Shown: positions 1-10,277 of the stretch, one piece after another
How the letters are laid out: every line of letters begins with the position of its first letter
Position numbering within the stretch: position 1 is the stretch's first letter
Source: Streptomyces sp. WAC 04229
GTDB lineage: Bacteria > Actinomycetota > Actinomycetes > Streptomycetales > Streptomycetaceae
DNA: 64,000 nucleotides
Assembly (NCBI RefSeq): GCF_003947455.1
Contig: NZ_QHJH01000016.1
Coordinates: 1-64,000, forward strand
Direction of reading: 5' to 3'
Notes under the pieces: model-generated
The model's database searches: none
What the model saw: the letters and a program-made list of their open reading frames with translations, nothing else
What the model was told of the DNA's origin: nothing
Position numbers and translations under genes: made by a program

Positions 1-173
1 CCGCGGTACACCTCGTAGGTCTCGGCCCCGTCCAGAGCGTTCCACATCACGTGCACCGTCGTCGCGCTGCCCGGCGTGCCCATGGGCGTCACCGCCGAGG
101 CGGGCAGCGCGACGACGGTGCACGTGATGTGGAACGCTCTGGACGGGGCCGAGACCTACGAGGTGTACCGCGG
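1..173. repeat. perfect 73-bp inverted repeat at the window start
   Basis: Bases 1-73 are the exact reverse complement of bases 101-173, separated by a 27-bp spacer (74-100). The right arm is coding sequence of the FN3 protein; the left arm is that sequence flipped and carries an in-frame stop (TAG at 16-18). A perfect arm of this length made of coding sequence next to position 1 looks like a foldback or hairpin-read artefact at a contig end. A true inverted duplication is the alternative. Confidence 0.9.
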
Positions 174-936
174 CGGCACGTTGGTCGAGGAGGTACCGGC
201 GTCCGACCGCATGGTGGACGTCACCCGGCTGCGCCCCTCGACGGCGTACGCCTTCACCGTCCGGGCGCGCGATGCCGACGGGCGGCTCGGGCCGCGCAGC
301 CGGGAGGTGCGGGCCACCACGCCGGCCGCCGTCACCGACGCCTCCGCCCCCACCCGCCCGGAGGGCGCCGAGGGCCGGGCGGCGGGCGGCCGGGCGGTGC
401 AGCTCACCTGGTCGGCCGCGAAGGACGACCGCAAGGTGGTGTCGTACGACGTGTACCAGGGCGGCACGAAGGTGCACAGCGTCGGCGGCGCCCAGACGGC
501 GGCCGTCGTCACGGGGCTGCGGCCGGGCACCCGTTACACCTTCACGGTGCGGGCGCGGGACGCCGCCGACAACCTCTCCCCCGCCAGCGCGGTCGTCCGG
601 CTCTCCACCCCGGGGTCGGACGACGGCCGCACCTCCGCGCCCACCGGTCTGCGCGCGGCCTCCCACCTCGCCGACGGGGCGTACTACCTCGACCTGACCT
701 GGGTCCCGCCGCGGACGGACGGCCCGGTCACCGAGTACCAGATCCACCTGGACGGCCGTCCGGCGACCTCGCTGGTCTACGGCGCCGAAGCACCGCGCGA
801 CCTGGCCGAGTACAGCTTCTACGCGGGACGGGAGGCCGGTGTCACGCACCGGGTGCGGGTCCGGGCCAGGCTGGCCGACGGCACCTGGGGCGGCTTCTCG
901 GAGGAGCGGAAGGTGACGTTGGGCGCGGGCGGCTGA
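76..936 (+). CDS. fibronectin type III domain protein, 5' end missing
   Basis: Three FN3 modules follow one another, at about residues 2-84, 95-180 and 188-285, each with the usual W...Y.VY and T.Y.F.V.A patterns. Such modules are linkers in exported Streptomyces hydrolases acting on polysaccharides, so this is probably the C-terminal part of an exported enzyme or adhesin; no catalytic domain is visible. The frame cannot be followed upstream because the inverted repeat at 1-73 replaces the true sequence. The GTG at 76 is only the first possible start codon, and the first FN3 module begins right at it, so I treat the gene as truncated rather than starting here. Confidence 0.75.
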   Translation: MPMGVTAEAGSATTVHVMWNALDGAETYEVYRGGTLVEEVPASDRMVDVTRLRPSTAYAFTVRARDADGRLGPRSREVRATTPAAVTDASAPTRPEGAEGRAAGGRAVQLTWSAAKDDRKVVSYDVYQGGTKVHSVGGAQTAAVVTGLRPGTRYTFTVRARDAADNLSPASAVVRLSTPGSDDGRTSAPTGLRAASHLADGAYYLDLTWVPPRTDGPVTEYQIHLDGRPATSLVYGAEAPRDLAEYSFYAGREAGVTHRVRVRARLADGTWGGFSEERKVTLGAGG

Positions 937-1098
937 CCTCGGTGCGGCTCGGGCCCGGCGACGCGTCACCTGGGCGGTCGCGCTCGGCATGCGGGCGCGG
1001 CCGCCGCACTGTTGGCTGCCACTGAGGGAGCACGGGCGTTCCCGACCCCGGCGACGCAAGGGATGTGCCGCCGACCGTGCCGCCGGAGGGCAGTCCAC

Positions 1099-1650
1099 AT
1101 GCGCATCTCTTCGCCGTTTCTCCGCTCCGGCCTGACCGCGGCGGCCGCCGCCGCGCTGCCCGTCGCCCTGGCCGCCGGGCCGGCTCTCGCGGGGCCGGGC
1201 ATCTCGGTGAGCACCACCGGGACCACGGTGTCGGTCACCACCACGGCCTGCGCCCAGCTGAACGGCAGTTGGGGTACCGCCTCACTGCTGACCAGCAGCC
1301 AGCGCGACTTCGCGCAGGGGCGCCAGGTGGCTCTGTCCGGCACCAGCTCCGGGCAGTCGGCGGCCTGGTCGGGGATCTCGCCGGGCACCTACACGGTGAT
1401 CGTCATGTGCTCGAACAACAGCACCGCGGGCACCCAGACGGTCATCGTCTCCAGGGCGCCCTCCCCGTCCCCGAGCCGCTCGGCCACTCCCTCGCCGTCC
1501 GCGTCGCCGCGCGGTGTCATGGGCGGCCTGGGCGGGGCGATCCAGGACTACGGCACCGCGACCCTGGTGGCGGGCGGCGCGCTGGTGGGGGCCGGTGTCA
1601 TCGGCGCGGCCTGGTTCCTGCGCCGCCGCGCCAAGCCCTACCGGTTCTGA
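1099..1650 (+). CDS. exported protein with C-terminal membrane anchor, function unknown
   Basis: The 183-residue product has a Sec signal peptide (about residues 1-31, ending ALA-G), a Ser/Thr-rich extracellular domain, a Pro/Ser linker near 118-138, and a C-terminal hydrophobic helix followed by RRRAK, so it should be held outside the membrane by its C-terminus. There is no LPXTG motif. The ATG at 1099 is chosen because GGAGGG lies at 1085-1090 and the signal peptide starts there; an in-frame ATG at 1012 would add a non-signal-like extension. The gene converges on the PadR gene with only 3 bp between stops. I do not recognise the family. Confidence 0.7.
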   Translation: MRISSPFLRSGLTAAAAAALPVALAAGPALAGPGISVSTTGTTVSVTTTACAQLNGSWGTASLLTSSQRDFAQGRQVALSGTSSGQSAAWSGISPGTYTVIVMCSNNSTAGTQTVIVSRAPSPSPSRSATPSPSASPRGVMGGLGGAIQDYGTATLVAGGALVGAGVIGAAWFLRRRAKPYRF

Positions 1651-1667
1651 GTCCTACCGGTCCTGAG
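1638..1667. repeat. short direct repeat spanning two convergent stop codons
   Basis: CTACCGGTTCTGAG (1638-1651) is repeated with one change at 1654-1667. The first copy supplies the stop of the + gene and the second supplies the stop of the PadR gene on the other strand. It looks like a small local duplication. Confidence 0.6.
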
Positions 1668-2217
1668 CCCCGGTCCCCTCGGGGGGCAGCTCGGCGAACT
1701 CCGCCAGCGCGTGCCTGAGCCATCCCGTCCAGAAGGTCTCCAGGTCGATGCCGGCCCGCAGCACCAGGTGCCGCAACCGGTCCTCGGCGCTGTCCCTTCC
1801 GGGCGGGAAGTCCCGCTCCTCGATCTCCTCGTACTCCGCCAACTGCCGCTCGTGCAGGTCCAGATGACGACGCAGGTCCTCCTCGACACCGGCGGTGCCG
1901 ACCACCGCGGCGGCCCGCAGGCGCAGCAGCATCGTGTCCCGCAGGGGCTTGGGGTCCTGGGGTGCGGCGGTCCAGCGGGCCAGCTCCTCGCGGCCCGCGG
2001 GCAGCACCTCGTAGGACTTCTTCTGCCCGCGGGCCGGCTGCAGCCCGGGCAGCTCGCGGATCAGGCCCTCGCCCTCCAGCTTGCCCAGCTCGCGGTAGAT
2101 CTGCTGGTGCGTCGCCGACCAGAAGTAGCCGATCGACCGGTCGAACCGGCGGGTCAGTTCCAGCCCGGACGACGGCTTTTCGACCAGGGCGGTGAGGATC
2201 GCGTGCGGGAGGGACAT
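1654..2217 (-). CDS. PadR family transcriptional regulator
   Basis: The 187-residue protein opens with the PadR winged helix (MSLPHAILTAL..., about residues 1-75, including the typical YFWSATHQQIYREL stretch) and continues with a helical Vir_C-type dimerisation region. PadR proteins are usually repressors released by a small ligand and often act on themselves or a neighbouring gene. It lies just downstream of the 2,4-dienoyl-CoA reductase gene on the same strand (41-bp gap), so it may be co-transcribed with it. A possible AGGATGAG ribosome site precedes the ATG. Confidence 0.88.
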   Translation of the reverse strand: MSLPHAILTALVEKPSSGLELTRRFDRSIGYFWSATHQQIYRELGKLEGEGLIRELPGLQPARGQKKSYEVLPAGREELARWTAAPQDPKPLRDTMLLRLRAAAVVGTAGVEEDLRRHLDLHERQLAEYEEIEERDFPPGRDSAEDRLRHLVLRAGIDLETFWTGWLRHALAEFAELPPEGTGAQDR

Positions 2218-2258
2218 GCGCTCATCCTAGGGATGCCGCGGGCCGCCCGGGGCGGCCG

Positions 2259-4394
<2,136 letters not shown>

Positions 4395-4766
4395 TCAGCG
4401 GCTCTCGAGCCGTACGTGCAGCTCGCGCTCCTGGTCCCCGGAGGCCGTGCTCAGGTCACGCACGGTGAACAGGGAGTCCAGGGTGGTGCGGAACCTCTCG
4501 ATCGCCCAGTAGCCGCCCTGCACGTCGGCCTCCACGGACTCCCGCAGCCGGGCGGGGTCGCACTCGCCCCGGTGCGCGTCGGCCACGTCGAAGGTGCCGA
4601 GCCACACGGTCGGGCGGACCTCGTGGTAGTCCCGGGTCACGTCGCCCGCGTGCCGGTCCGACCCGTAGCACGCGCACAGCGCGTCGAACACGGTCCGGGC
4701 GTCCTCCTTGCTGCACCCGCTCAGCTCCACGGAGACGGATTCCGGATGCAGTCGCTCAGCGTCCAT
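4395..4766 (-). CDS. small protein of unknown function
   Basis: The 123-residue product is soluble and acidic with no signal peptide, membrane segment or motif I can name. Its codon pattern (high third-position GC) supports coding. AGGAG lies about 8 bp before the ATG at 4766. It ends about 40 bp before the fadH palindrome on the same strand, and its own promoter lies in the short gap to the exported protein gene that ends at 4823. I assign no function. Confidence 0.65.
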   Translation of the reverse strand: MDAERLHPESVSVELSGCSKEDARTVFDALCACYGSDRHAGDVTRDYHEVRPTVWLGTFDVADAHRGECDPARLRESVEADVQGGYWAIERFRTTLDSLFTVRDLSTASGDQERELHVRLESR

Positions 4767-4822
4767 CGTGATCGCTCCTCTCGCGGCCATACCACCAGAA
4801 AAGCACCACCTGGTGCCGGGCA

Positions 4823-5716
4823 CTACCGGGTGAAGCGGTAGGTCTTGCTGTCGGTCAGCACGCAGAAGCCCGGCGAGACGACGATCACGCGCAGGGTGCC
4901 GGTGCGGCGGTCGTAGTCGATGCCCTCGGTCTCGAAGTCGCCGGAGCAGGCGCTGCGCAGGGGCAGCTGCCGCAGGGCGGTGACGTGGCCGGTGACGTCC
5001 GCGGTGCCGTTGGGCGCGGCGGACAGGTCGATCCGCAGCAGGGGTTTGGTGATGCCGAAGAGGGTGCCCGCCGGGTCGTCCGAGGAGCACAGCAGAGTGG
5101 TCGCGTCGAGGAAGTCGCAGCCCTGGACGTCGCGCACGGCGTGGTCCAGACGCACGGTGGCCGCCTGGGGGAGGTTCGCGGACGGCGAGGTGGCCGGGTT
5201 GACGCCGGGTGTCGGGAAGACCAGCAGCCGGTCCATGGTGCCCCACTCGCCGGAGAGCATCCACTGACCGTCCGGCGAGACGGCGGACCAGGAGTTGTTC
5301 CGCGCCTCACCGGGGCTCAGCGTGTGCACGTACTCCGCCCAGCTTCCGTCGGGCTCCTGCACGCGGAACATCTTGGTGCTGCCGTCGTCGCGCTGGTACG
5401 GCTCGATGTAGTGGCCGTCGTAGGAGGCGTCCGGGTCGCCGACGTGGTTCCAGCCCCGGGTGCTGAGGCTCAGCGGGATGGTGCCGATGCCGGTGTAGCG
5501 GTTGGGGCTGCCGGCCGGGACCTCGACCGAGGCCAGGCCCTGGCTCTCGGTGAGCGGGTCGGCGCGGTCGGAGCCGACCTCGGTCCAGGTGTCGGCAGCG
5601 GACGGCTCGGACCAGGCGCCGGCGGCGGCCGCAGGGCCCGCGAGGCCGGCGGAGAGGGTGAGGGCGGCGAGTCCGGTCAGGACGGCGTGACAACGTTGCC
5701 GGGCGCGCAGGGGCAT
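4823..5716 (-). CDS. exported protein, possible beta-propeller fold, function unknown
   Basis: The 297-residue product has a clear Sec signal peptide (arginine-rich start, hydrophobic stretch, AAAA-type cleavage near residue 32). The mature part has repeated tryptophan/aspartate patterns such as SPDGQWML that recall beta-propeller blades, but I cannot count complete repeats. The ATG at 5716 has AGGAG upstream and begins the signal peptide; the longer frame to 5791 adds 25 residues without a ribosome site. It is divergent from the phosphatase gene at 5970 across a 253-bp gap in which I see no clear operator. Confidence 0.7.
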   Translation of the reverse strand: MPLRARQRCHAVLTGLAALTLSAGLAGPAAAAGAWSEPSAADTWTEVGSDRADPLTESQGLASVEVPAGSPNRYTGIGTIPLSLSTRGWNHVGDPDASYDGHYIEPYQRDDGSTKMFRVQEPDGSWAEYVHTLSPGEARNNSWSAVSPDGQWMLSGEWGTMDRLLVFPTPGVNPATSPSANLPQAATVRLDHAVRDVQGCDFLDATTLLCSSDDPAGTLFGITKPLLRIDLSAAPNGTADVTGHVTALRQLPLRSACSGDFETEGIDYDRRTGTLRVIVVSPGFCVLTDSKTYRFTR

Positions 5717-5969
5717 GGAGGCTCCTCGGTGGGGGGCGGGCGGCAAGGACGGGGCGAGCGCGTTCGGCGCACAGTCTGGACCGCCCGTCACGGCATGTAC
5801 AGACCAACTCCGGACGCGCTTCGTGCGGCGGTCACCGCCCGGCCGGGAGATGCTGGAAGGAGTCCGCGGAGCCGCTCGGAATCGGCCCTGTGCGCGGCGG
5901 AACGCGGTAGAACAAGGGAGTCGGCATCAGAAAGGCGTGCCGCGCGGAACGGTGAAGGCGGGGCGTGGG

Positions 5970-8048
5970 ATGAGTACATCCGGGTCTGCCGGGTTCGAGG
6001 GCGACGCGTCGTCGCGCGGCCCCGTGCGGCCCGGCGGACTGCTCGACCTGCTGAGCGTGGCCTCGGTCGTGCTGGACGCCGAGGGCCGGATCGTGCTGTG
6101 GAGCCCGCAGGCGGAGGAGCTGTTCGGATACTCCGCACAGGAGGCGCTGGGACAGTACGCCGCCCGCATCATGGTCCACGAGCGCCACCTCGATCTGGTC
6201 GTCAAGCTGTTCTCCGACGTCATGCGGACCGGCCGCAGCTGGGCCGGGGCCTTCCCCATCCGGCACAAGGACGGCGGCACCCGACTGGTGGAGTTCCGCA
6301 ACATGCGTCTGCTGGACGACCGCGGGGACGTCTACGCGCTGGGGCTCGCGGCCGACCAGTCGACGGTGCGGCGGCTGGAGCGCGACCTGGCGCTGTCCTC
6401 ACGGGTGATCACACAGTCACCGGTCGGACTGGCGGTGCTGGACACCGACCTGCGGTACGTCTCGGTCAACCCGGCCCTGGAAAGGATCAACGGCATCCCG
6501 GCCGACGACCACATCGGCCACAGGACCCACGAGCTGCTGCCGCAGGTGGACGCGGCCCAGATGGAGGCCGCGGCGCGAGAGGTGCTGGAGACCGGGCAGC
6601 CGGTGATCGACAGGCCCACCACCGGACGGACGCCCGCCGACCCGGACGAGGACCACGCGTGGTCCGTCTCGCTGTACCGGCTGGACGACGCGCTCGGCAC
6701 GGTCCTGGGCGTGGCCGTCTCGGTCGTGGACGTCACCGAGCAGTACCGGGTGAGCGCCGAGGCCGAGGCCGCGCGGCGCCGGCTGGCCTCGGTCGCGGAC
6801 GCCTCCGCCCGGATCGGCACCACGCTGCAACTGGACCGCACCGCGCACGAGCTGGCCGACGTGGCCGTGCCCGGCCTCGCCGACGTCGCCGCCGTGGATC
6901 TCCTCCAGGCCGTGGTGGAGGGCCGGCGCAGCAACCTGGGCCCGGCCGAACCCGCCGTGATGAGGGCGCTGGCCGTGCACGCGGACGACGCCCCCGACGC
7001 GCTCACGGCGGCCGACCGGCCCGGCCAGGTGGCCCGGTACGGGCCGGACCGCCTGGTCACCGAGTGCGTGCGCAGCGGGCAGCCGGTGTGGGTGGCCCGG
7101 GTGACCGGAGCGGACCTGGAGCGCATCGCGCGTTCACCGGAGGCGGTGGAGCTGCTGCGCCGGGCGGGCGTGCACTCGTACCTGGCCGTCCCGCTGATCG
7201 CGCGGGGCGAGGTGCTCGGCGCCCTGGACCTGAAGCGGACCGCCAACCCGCTCCCGTTCGGCAAGGACGATCTGCTGCTGGCCAGGGAACTGGCCGCGCG
7301 GGCCGCGCTGCAGATCGACAACGCCCGCTGGTACCAGAACGCCCGTACCACCGCCCTGACCCTTCAGCGCAGCCTGCTGCCGAGCCATCCGCCGGTGACC
7401 GGCGGCCTGGAGGTCGCCTCGCGCTACCAGCCGGCCGGGGCCACCAGCGAGGTCGGCGGCGACTGGTTCGACGTGATCGAGCTGGAGGGGTGCAAGACCG
7501 CGCTCGTGGTGGGCGACGTGATGGGCAGCGGCATCGCGGCGGCGGCCTCGATGGGGCGGCTGCGGACCGCGACGAACACCCTGGCCGCCCTCGACCTGGA
7601 TCCGGCGCTGCTCATGGAGCACCTGGACCGCACCACGGCGGGCCTGGACCAGGCCATCGCGACCTGCGTCTACGCCGTGCACGACCCGAACGAGAGGCGG
7701 TGCCTGATCGCCAACGCGGGGCACCTGCCGCCGGTGCGGCTGCGGGCCGGGCACCCGCCGGAGCTGCTGGACCTGCCCACCGGGGTGCCGCTCGGGGTGG
7801 GCGGCGTCCCGTTCTCCACGACCGCCGTCGCCCTGGAGCCGGGCGACCGGCTGGTGCTGTACACCGACGGCCTCGTCGAGACCCGCCGGCACCCCCTGGA
7901 CGAGCGGCTGAACGCCCTCCTGGCCCTGCTGGACGGCCCGGACCGCCCGCTGGAGGAGGTCTGCGACCAGCTCCTGCGCACCCTGCACGAGCCGGAGAAC
8001 TCCGACGACGTTGCCCTACTGATCGCTCGCGCCACGCCGCCCGCCTAG
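5970..8048 (+). CDS. PAS-PAS-GAF-SpoIIE protein phosphatase
   Basis: This 692-residue cytoplasmic sensor is a PP2C/SpoIIE-type Ser/Thr phosphatase of the kind that dephosphorylates anti-anti-sigma factors in stress or developmental switches. Domains in order: PAS (about 24-130), PAS (145-265), GAF (275-445) and the SpoIIE catalytic domain (465-690). Metal-binding motifs are visible: GGDWFD (496-501), GDVMGSG (515-521), YTDG and a final SDDVALL. No HATPase kinase domain is attached, unlike many Streptomyces relatives. The ATG at 5970 is chosen because homology starts soon after it; the ribosome site is weak and a slightly earlier start is possible. No cognate anti-sigma gene is adjacent. Confidence 0.9.
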   Translation: MSTSGSAGFEGDASSRGPVRPGGLLDLLSVASVVLDAEGRIVLWSPQAEELFGYSAQEALGQYAARIMVHERHLDLVVKLFSDVMRTGRSWAGAFPIRHKDGGTRLVEFRNMRLLDDRGDVYALGLAADQSTVRRLERDLALSSRVITQSPVGLAVLDTDLRYVSVNPALERINGIPADDHIGHRTHELLPQVDAAQMEAAAREVLETGQPVIDRPTTGRTPADPDEDHAWSVSLYRLDDALGTVLGVAVSVVDVTEQYRVSAEAEAARRRLASVADASARIGTTLQLDRTAHELADVAVPGLADVAAVDLLQAVVEGRRSNLGPAEPAVMRALAVHADDAPDALTAADRPGQVARYGPDRLVTECVRSGQPVWVARVTGADLERIARSPEAVELLRRAGVHSYLAVPLIARGEVLGALDLKRTANPLPFGKDDLLLARELAARAALQIDNARWYQNARTTALTLQRSLLPSHPPVTGGLEVASRYQPAGATSEVGGDWFDVIELEGCKTALVVGDVMGSGIAAAASMGRLRTATNTLAALDLDPALLMEHLDRTTAGLDQAIATCVYAVHDPNERRCLIANAGHLPPVRLRAGHPPELLDLPTGVPLGVGGVPFSTTAVALEPGDRLVLYTDGLVETRRHPLDERLNALLALLDGPDRPLEEVCDQLLRTLHEPENSDDVALLIARATPPA

Positions 8049-8063
8049 GCGTGCTGTCCCGCG

Positions 8064-8903
8064 CTAGTCGCGTACGCCCGTCACCACGTGGGCGTACAGC
8101 TCCTCCGAGACCGCGACGCGGGTCGTCATTCCGGCGCGGGTGAAGGCGGCGACCGCGGCGGGTGCCTGGGCCTCGCTCGTCTCGACCAGCAGGCAGCCAC
8201 CGGGCGCCAGCCAGCGGGGCGCCTCGGCCGCGACGCGACGCAGCACGTCTAGTCCGTCGGCGCCCCCGTCGAGGGCGACCAGCGGTTCGTGGTCGCGGGC
8301 CTCGGCCGGCAGCAGGGCCACCTCGGCGGTGGGGACGTAGGGCACGTTGGCCGCGAGGATGTCGACGCGGCCGCGCAGGACCTCGGGCAGCGCGTCGAAC
8401 AGGTCACCGACGTACACGCGGCCGCCCGCGTCGGCGAGGTTGCCGCGGGCGCAGCGCACGGCGGCGGGGTCGACGTCGGCGGCGTGCACCTCGGGCCGGT
8501 CCAGCGCGGCGGCCAGGGCCGCGCCGACGGCGCCGGAGCCGCAGCACAGGTCCACGACGACGGACGCGTGCGGCGCGTGGGCGAGGGCCTCGTCGACCAG
8601 GAACTCGGTGCGGCGGCGGGGGACGAAGACACCGGGGGCGACGGCGACCCGCAGGCCGCGGAACTCGGCCCAGCCGAGGACGAGTTCGAGGGGCAGCCCG
8701 GAGACCCGGCGGTCGATCAGGGCGGTGAGTTCACCGGCGTCGCGGGCGGCGGCCATCAGGAGCGCCGCCTCGTCCTCGGCGAAGACGCAGCCCGCGGTGC
8801 GGAGCGCGGCGACGACCCGGTCACGCGACGGGCAGGCCGCGGAGGGCAGGGGGGAACGAGAGGTAGCGGAGAGCGAGGGGCGTGCGGGAGACGAGGAGGC
8901 CAT
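8064..8903 (-). CDS. PrmC/HemK-like protein-glutamine N5-methyltransferase
   Basis: The 279-residue product has the small helical N-terminal domain and a Rossmann methyltransferase fold with SAM motif DLCCGSG (118-124). The substrate-binding motif that is NPPY in classical PrmC is NVPY here (186-189). Housekeeping PrmC methylates release factors; this copy is isolated from prfA-type genes and is probably an additional family member whose target is unknown. Its first 25 residues are Ser/Pro-rich and may not be translated; a later start is possible. A hairpin (8912-8940) lies directly upstream of the start. Confidence 0.78.
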   Translation of the reverse strand: MASSSPARPSLSATSRSPLPSAACPSRDRVVAALRTAGCVFAEDEAALLMAAARDAGELTALIDRRVSGLPLELVLGWAEFRGLRVAVAPGVFVPRRRTEFLVDEALAHAPHASVVVDLCCGSGAVGAALAAALDRPEVHAADVDPAAVRCARGNLADAGGRVYVGDLFDALPEVLRGRVDILAANVPYVPTAEVALLPAEARDHEPLVALDGGADGLDVLRRVAAEAPRWLAPGGCLLVETSEAQAPAAVAAFTRAGMTTRVAVSEELYAHVVTGVRD

Positions 8904-8911
8904 GGAAGCCG

Positions 8912-8940
8912 AGAGCCTTTCGGGAACCGAAGGGCGCTCT
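8912..8940 (-). other. hairpin in the leader of the PrmC-like gene
   Basis: AGAGC at 8912-8916 pairs with GCTCT at 8936-8940, and the intervening CCTTTCGG and CCGAAGGG pair with one mismatch around a GAA loop. In the transcript this sits about 10 nt before the start codon, where it could limit ribosome access. Confidence 0.45.
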
Positions 8941-9073
8941 CGACGGTCAGCCGTTCGCGGTGACCGTGCTGCCGTGAGGTGAGAGCACCCGGGTCGACAC
9001 AGCGGTAATGGGTCTCACCTCCCAGGCGTCCGGCGGCCGGGACGGTCCGCGGCCGCCGGTCACACTACCCCAA

Positions 9074-9088
9074 GTTGTACTCTGCAAC
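9074..9088 (+). promoter_or_regulatory. candidate MarR autoregulatory operator
   Basis: GTTGTACTCTGCAAC is an imperfect inverted repeat (GTTGTA/TGCAAC) located 22 bp before the GTG start of the MarR gene, where a repressor would overlap the promoter. The assignment rests on position and symmetry only. Confidence 0.45.
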
Positions 9089-9109
9089 CAGCGATGCGAG
9101 GGAGGAACA

Positions 9110-9607
9110 GTGACGGCTGCCGAGACGCCCGGTGCCGCGGCGGACGCGGCCGTGGAGACCGTCCAGCGCGAGATGACGGCCTTCGCCCGCCGCGCCCGCG
9201 CCTCGGCGGGGCGTATGCATCCGGAGCTGTCGCTGGTGTCGTACACGCTCCTCGGGCACCTGGAGGAGCGGGACGGCTGCCGGGCCACCGACCTGGCGGC
9301 CCACTACGCCCTCGACAAGTCCACGGTCAGCCGCCAGGTGTCCGCGCTGGAGCGGGCCGGGCTGATCGAGCGGCGGCCGGACCCCGAGGACCAGCGCGTG
9401 CAGGTGCTGCACCTGACGCGGGCCGGGCGGCGCATCCTGGCGCAGGTCACCGAGAGCCGCCGGGCCGCCTTCCGGGAGCGGCTCGCCGACTGGCCCGACG
9501 AGGACCTGATCCGCTTCGCCGCGTATCTGGAGCGGTACAACGCGTGGCGGGGCGGTCCGCGGGGCGAGGACCCGGACCGGGGAACGCCGGCGGGCACGTA
9601 CCGTTGA
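9110..9607 (+). CDS. MarR family transcriptional regulator
   Basis: The 165-residue protein carries the MarR winged helix: LVSYTLLGHLEERDG, then ATDLAAHYALDKSTVSRQVSAL, then a wing with DPEDQR. MarR proteins repress catabolic, redox or export genes and are released by phenolic or oxidant ligands. The GTG at 9110 is preceded by GGAGG with a short 4-bp gap; an in-frame upstream ATG at 9008 would read through the operator. The molybdopterin oxidoreductase and flavin reductase genes follow in the same direction after 64 bp and are its likely targets. Confidence 0.88.
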   Translation: MTAAETPGAAADAAVETVQREMTAFARRARASAGRMHPELSLVSYTLLGHLEERDGCRATDLAAHYALDKSTVSRQVSALERAGLIERRPDPEDQRVQVLHLTRAGRRILAQVTESRRAAFRERLADWPDEDLIRFAAYLERYNAWRGGPRGEDPDRGTPAGTYR

Positions 9608-9671
9608 CGGCGTACGCACTGATCACGCAGGCCGCGAGCACCTGCCGCAGCGGCCCGAAAGGCCCCACCGC

Positions 9672-10277
9672 ATGAACACCACCCGAGGCTTCGCCGGGCG
9701 CCCGCGCGTCGACCGGCCGGGGATGCCGCCCGGCCAGTACGACGCGGGCGACGACTGGCCCGTGCTGTCCGCCGAGGTCACGCCCGACCTCGCCCCCGCC
9801 GACTGGACCTTCCGGGTGGGCGGTCTCGTGGCCGAGGAGCGCACCTGGGACCTGGCCGGGGCGCGTCGGCTGCCCGCCTCGGCGTACGAGGGCGACATCC
9901 ACTGCGTGACCGGCTGGTCGAAGTTCGGCGTGCGGTTCGGGGGCGTGTCCCTGGACACCTTCCTGGAGGCGGTCCGTCCGCTGCCGTCCGCCACGCACGC
10001 CGTGGCCTACGCGCACACCGGCTACACCGCGAACCTGCCGCTGGCGGACCTGACCGGCGGCCGGGCCTGGATCGCCTGGGAGTACGAGGGGCGCCCGCTC
10101 GCCCCCGAGCACGGCGGCCCGGCGCGGCTGGTGGTGCCGCACCTGTACTTCTGGAAGAGCGTGAAGTGGCTGGCGGGCCTGGAGCTGCTCGACCACGACC
10201 GGCCGGGCTTCTGGGAGCAGAACGGCTACCACGCGCGCGGCAACCCCTGGGAGGAGCAGCGGTACTCCGGTGACTGA
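9672..10277 (+). CDS. sulfite-oxidase-like molybdopterin oxidoreductase
   Basis: The 201-residue protein is the single-domain form of the sulfite oxidase/YedY fold. The Mo-coordinating cysteine is C78 in IHCVTGWSK, and conserved pterin-binding patterns (GYTANLPL, GGPARLVVPH, WKSVKWL) follow. There is no Tat signal and no dimerisation domain, so it should be cytoplasmic. The next gene, a ferredoxin-NADP-reductase-like protein, overlaps it by 8 bp and is probably its electron partner. The substrate cannot be read from the sequence; this family reduces or oxidises S- or N-oxides. Confidence 0.85.
   Translation: MNTTRGFAGRPRVDRPGMPPGQYDAGDDWPVLSAEVTPDLAPADWTFRVGGLVAEERTWDLAGARRLPASAYEGDIHCVTGWSKFGVRFGGVSLDTFLEAVRPLPSATHAVAYAHTGYTANLPLADLTGGRAWIAWEYEGRPLAPEHGGPARLVVPHLYFWKSVKWLAGLELLDHDRPGFWEQNGYHARGNPWEEQRYSGD

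Noticed and set aside
1..173. Inverted repeat as a Streptomyces telomere palindrome
   Set aside because: Linear-chromosome ends show many short non-coding palindromes; this is a single long arm of coding sequence, so a foldback or duplication is simpler.
4985..8143. 1052-residue open frame through the exported protein and phosphatase genes
   Set aside because: It overlaps two well-supported genes and has no domain; a product of few stop codons in high-GC sequence.
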